DNA from: Ichthyophonus hoferi | Lineage: Eukaryota; Opisthokonta; Ichthyosporea; Ichthyophonida; Ichthyophonidae | Length of the DNA stretch: 34,764 nucleotides | Direction: 5' to 3' | Assembly: GCA_002751075.1 (NCBI GenBank) | Contig: NAOQ01000665.1 | Span: 3,870 to 38,633 of the forward strand | In this document: piece after piece, positions 33,707 through 34,764 of the stretch | Layout: every line of letters begins with the position of its first letter | How positions within the stretch are numbered: the first letter of the stretch is position 1 | Notes under the pieces: generated by a model | What the model was told of the DNA's origin: nothing | Database searches by the model: none | What the model saw: only the letters and a program-made list of their open reading frames with translations | Position numbers and translations under genes: made by a program

Positions 33707-34238
33707 GGTTCCCGAAAATAATTCGTCAAATCCCTACATAATAGACAGATCCCAACCATAAATAGACATTTTGAATATAAAAATAATAAAAAACAAAATA
33801 AAATAATGAAGAGGAAATTGAAAGAAATCTACATTTTTTCTATTTTTGCTAGAGGAATTGTGTTTTTTAGATACATGGCTTATAAAATTTTTTTTTTTAA
33901 AATGTTAATCAAGTGAAAAAAGGAATAGTTGGAAAATTCTTTATTCGTGTAATTTCTTGCATTAACCTTTATTTGCCTTTCCCCACAATCTATTGTAGAC
34001 TGCACGAATAAAAGATTTTCCAACTATTTTTTTTATTTTATTTTTTAACAATTTTTTGTTCAAATTTTTTTAAAACATGTATATAGAAAATACAATTCCT
34101 TTAGTGAAAATAGCGAAAATGTAAATTTCTTTCAATTTCTTTATATTTCGTTGTTATTTATTTTTATATTCAAAATGTCCATTTATTGTTGGGATCTGTG
34201 CATTTATTTTGAGATTTGTCGAATTATTTCCAGGAACC
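33707..34238. mobile_element. Foldback / MITE-like element with about 240-bp inverted arms
   Basis: The left arm 33,707-33,949 and right arm 34,003-34,238 are imperfect inverted copies over their whole length. They start GGTTCC and end GGAACC, and enclose a 53-bp spacer (33,950-34,002). Shared blocks include ATAATTCG near the tips, a segment around CAGATCCCAAC, ACATTTTGAATATAAAAATA, and ATAGTTGGAAAAT next to the spacer. There is no coding sequence, so it would be non-autonomous. No clear target-site duplication was seen, so the DNA-transposon superfamily is left open. Confidence 0.85.
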
Positions 34239-34764
34239 CTTATAATAACTTTGTATAAACACTAAGCTACAGTAGGTCCAGGGTAAGCATATAGTAGCAT
34301 CATATACTGATAATATATGGACCTGTATTAAAGTCCTGTTTGTCAATTTTTATTATTTATTAGTTATCAAACGAGTTGATGTAATCATCGAGGAGGATTT
34401 GACAAGTACGTTTAATTATCACCATGAGGCTCTTTTGTAATTTTAAACAAAGTCTTCTGAAAAATCTTTTTTAAGCCAAAAAGTCAATTTACCGTATTGT
34501 ACTGAGCTTTTAATCCTATCGAATACAAATTTAGTGTACTGCTTTGATGGCACTAGGTTGTGGCAAGAAAATTGTAATAATTCCAAGCCAAACGATTCAT
34601 CTATAATTTTTATTTTCATTGGATAGCATAAACATTAATATTTAGCGAATAATCAATTTAGAAAATACAGTTAGATTATGCGATAATTTTTAAAAATGAA
34701 AGGCCCACAATCAACCAACATGTATACTATGAATGACAAGGCGGTTTATGGGGTTCTAATCTTC
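34239..34764. other. AT-rich flank, nothing recognised
   Basis: About 525 bp to the window edge with stops in all frames and no repeat or RNA gene recognised. Confidence 0.6.

Overview
This is a eukaryotic nuclear window. It is AT-rich, with GT-AG introns, many short coding exons, abundant microsatellites and an old Ty1/copia-type LTR retrotransposon cluster. The species cannot be fixed from the sequence. The gene content (a SIRT2-class sirtuin, and a plant/protist-type Na+/Ca2+ exchanger-like protein with EF-hands inside the membrane protein) suggests a protist or an early-branching, non-bilaterian lineage. That is inference.

Layout, left to right. (1) 8-185: a pentanucleotide satellite. 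(2) 314-910 (+): the last two exons of a probable TBC (Rab-GAP) domain gene that starts outside the window. (3) 2,340-8,352: a rearranged fossil copia cluster, with a forward LTR (2,829-3,518) followed by gag-, protease- and integrase-like remnants, and an inverted LTR plus gag remnant (8,352 down to about 6,640). (4) 8,353-12,379: AT-rich intergenic DNA that passes into a stretch unusually dense in CCAAT/ATTGG pentamers. (5) 12,380-20,880 (+): a sirtuin gene, 15 exons reconstructed with matching phases. It has a complete SIRT2-class catalytic core behind an acidic N-terminal extension of about 285 residues, part of which resembles the region upstream of the core in SIRT1. Its first coding exon was not found. 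(6) 30,376 down to 22,156 (-): an EF-hand calcium/cation exchanger of the NCL/EF-CAX type, 15 exons reconstructed, convergent with the sirtuin; a candidate initiating exon lies at 30,636-30,691. (7) 30,692-34,764: AT-rich DNA with no supported gene, containing a 532-bp foldback (MITE-like) element at 33,707-34,238.

All exon models come from reading splice sites, phase continuity and family motifs by eye; no alignment or expression data were available. The two main genes converge, with about 1.3 kb between their stop codons, and have no obvious shared pathway. The sirtuin would deacylate proteins using NAD+; the exchanger would move Ca2+ across a membrane under control of its own EF-hands.
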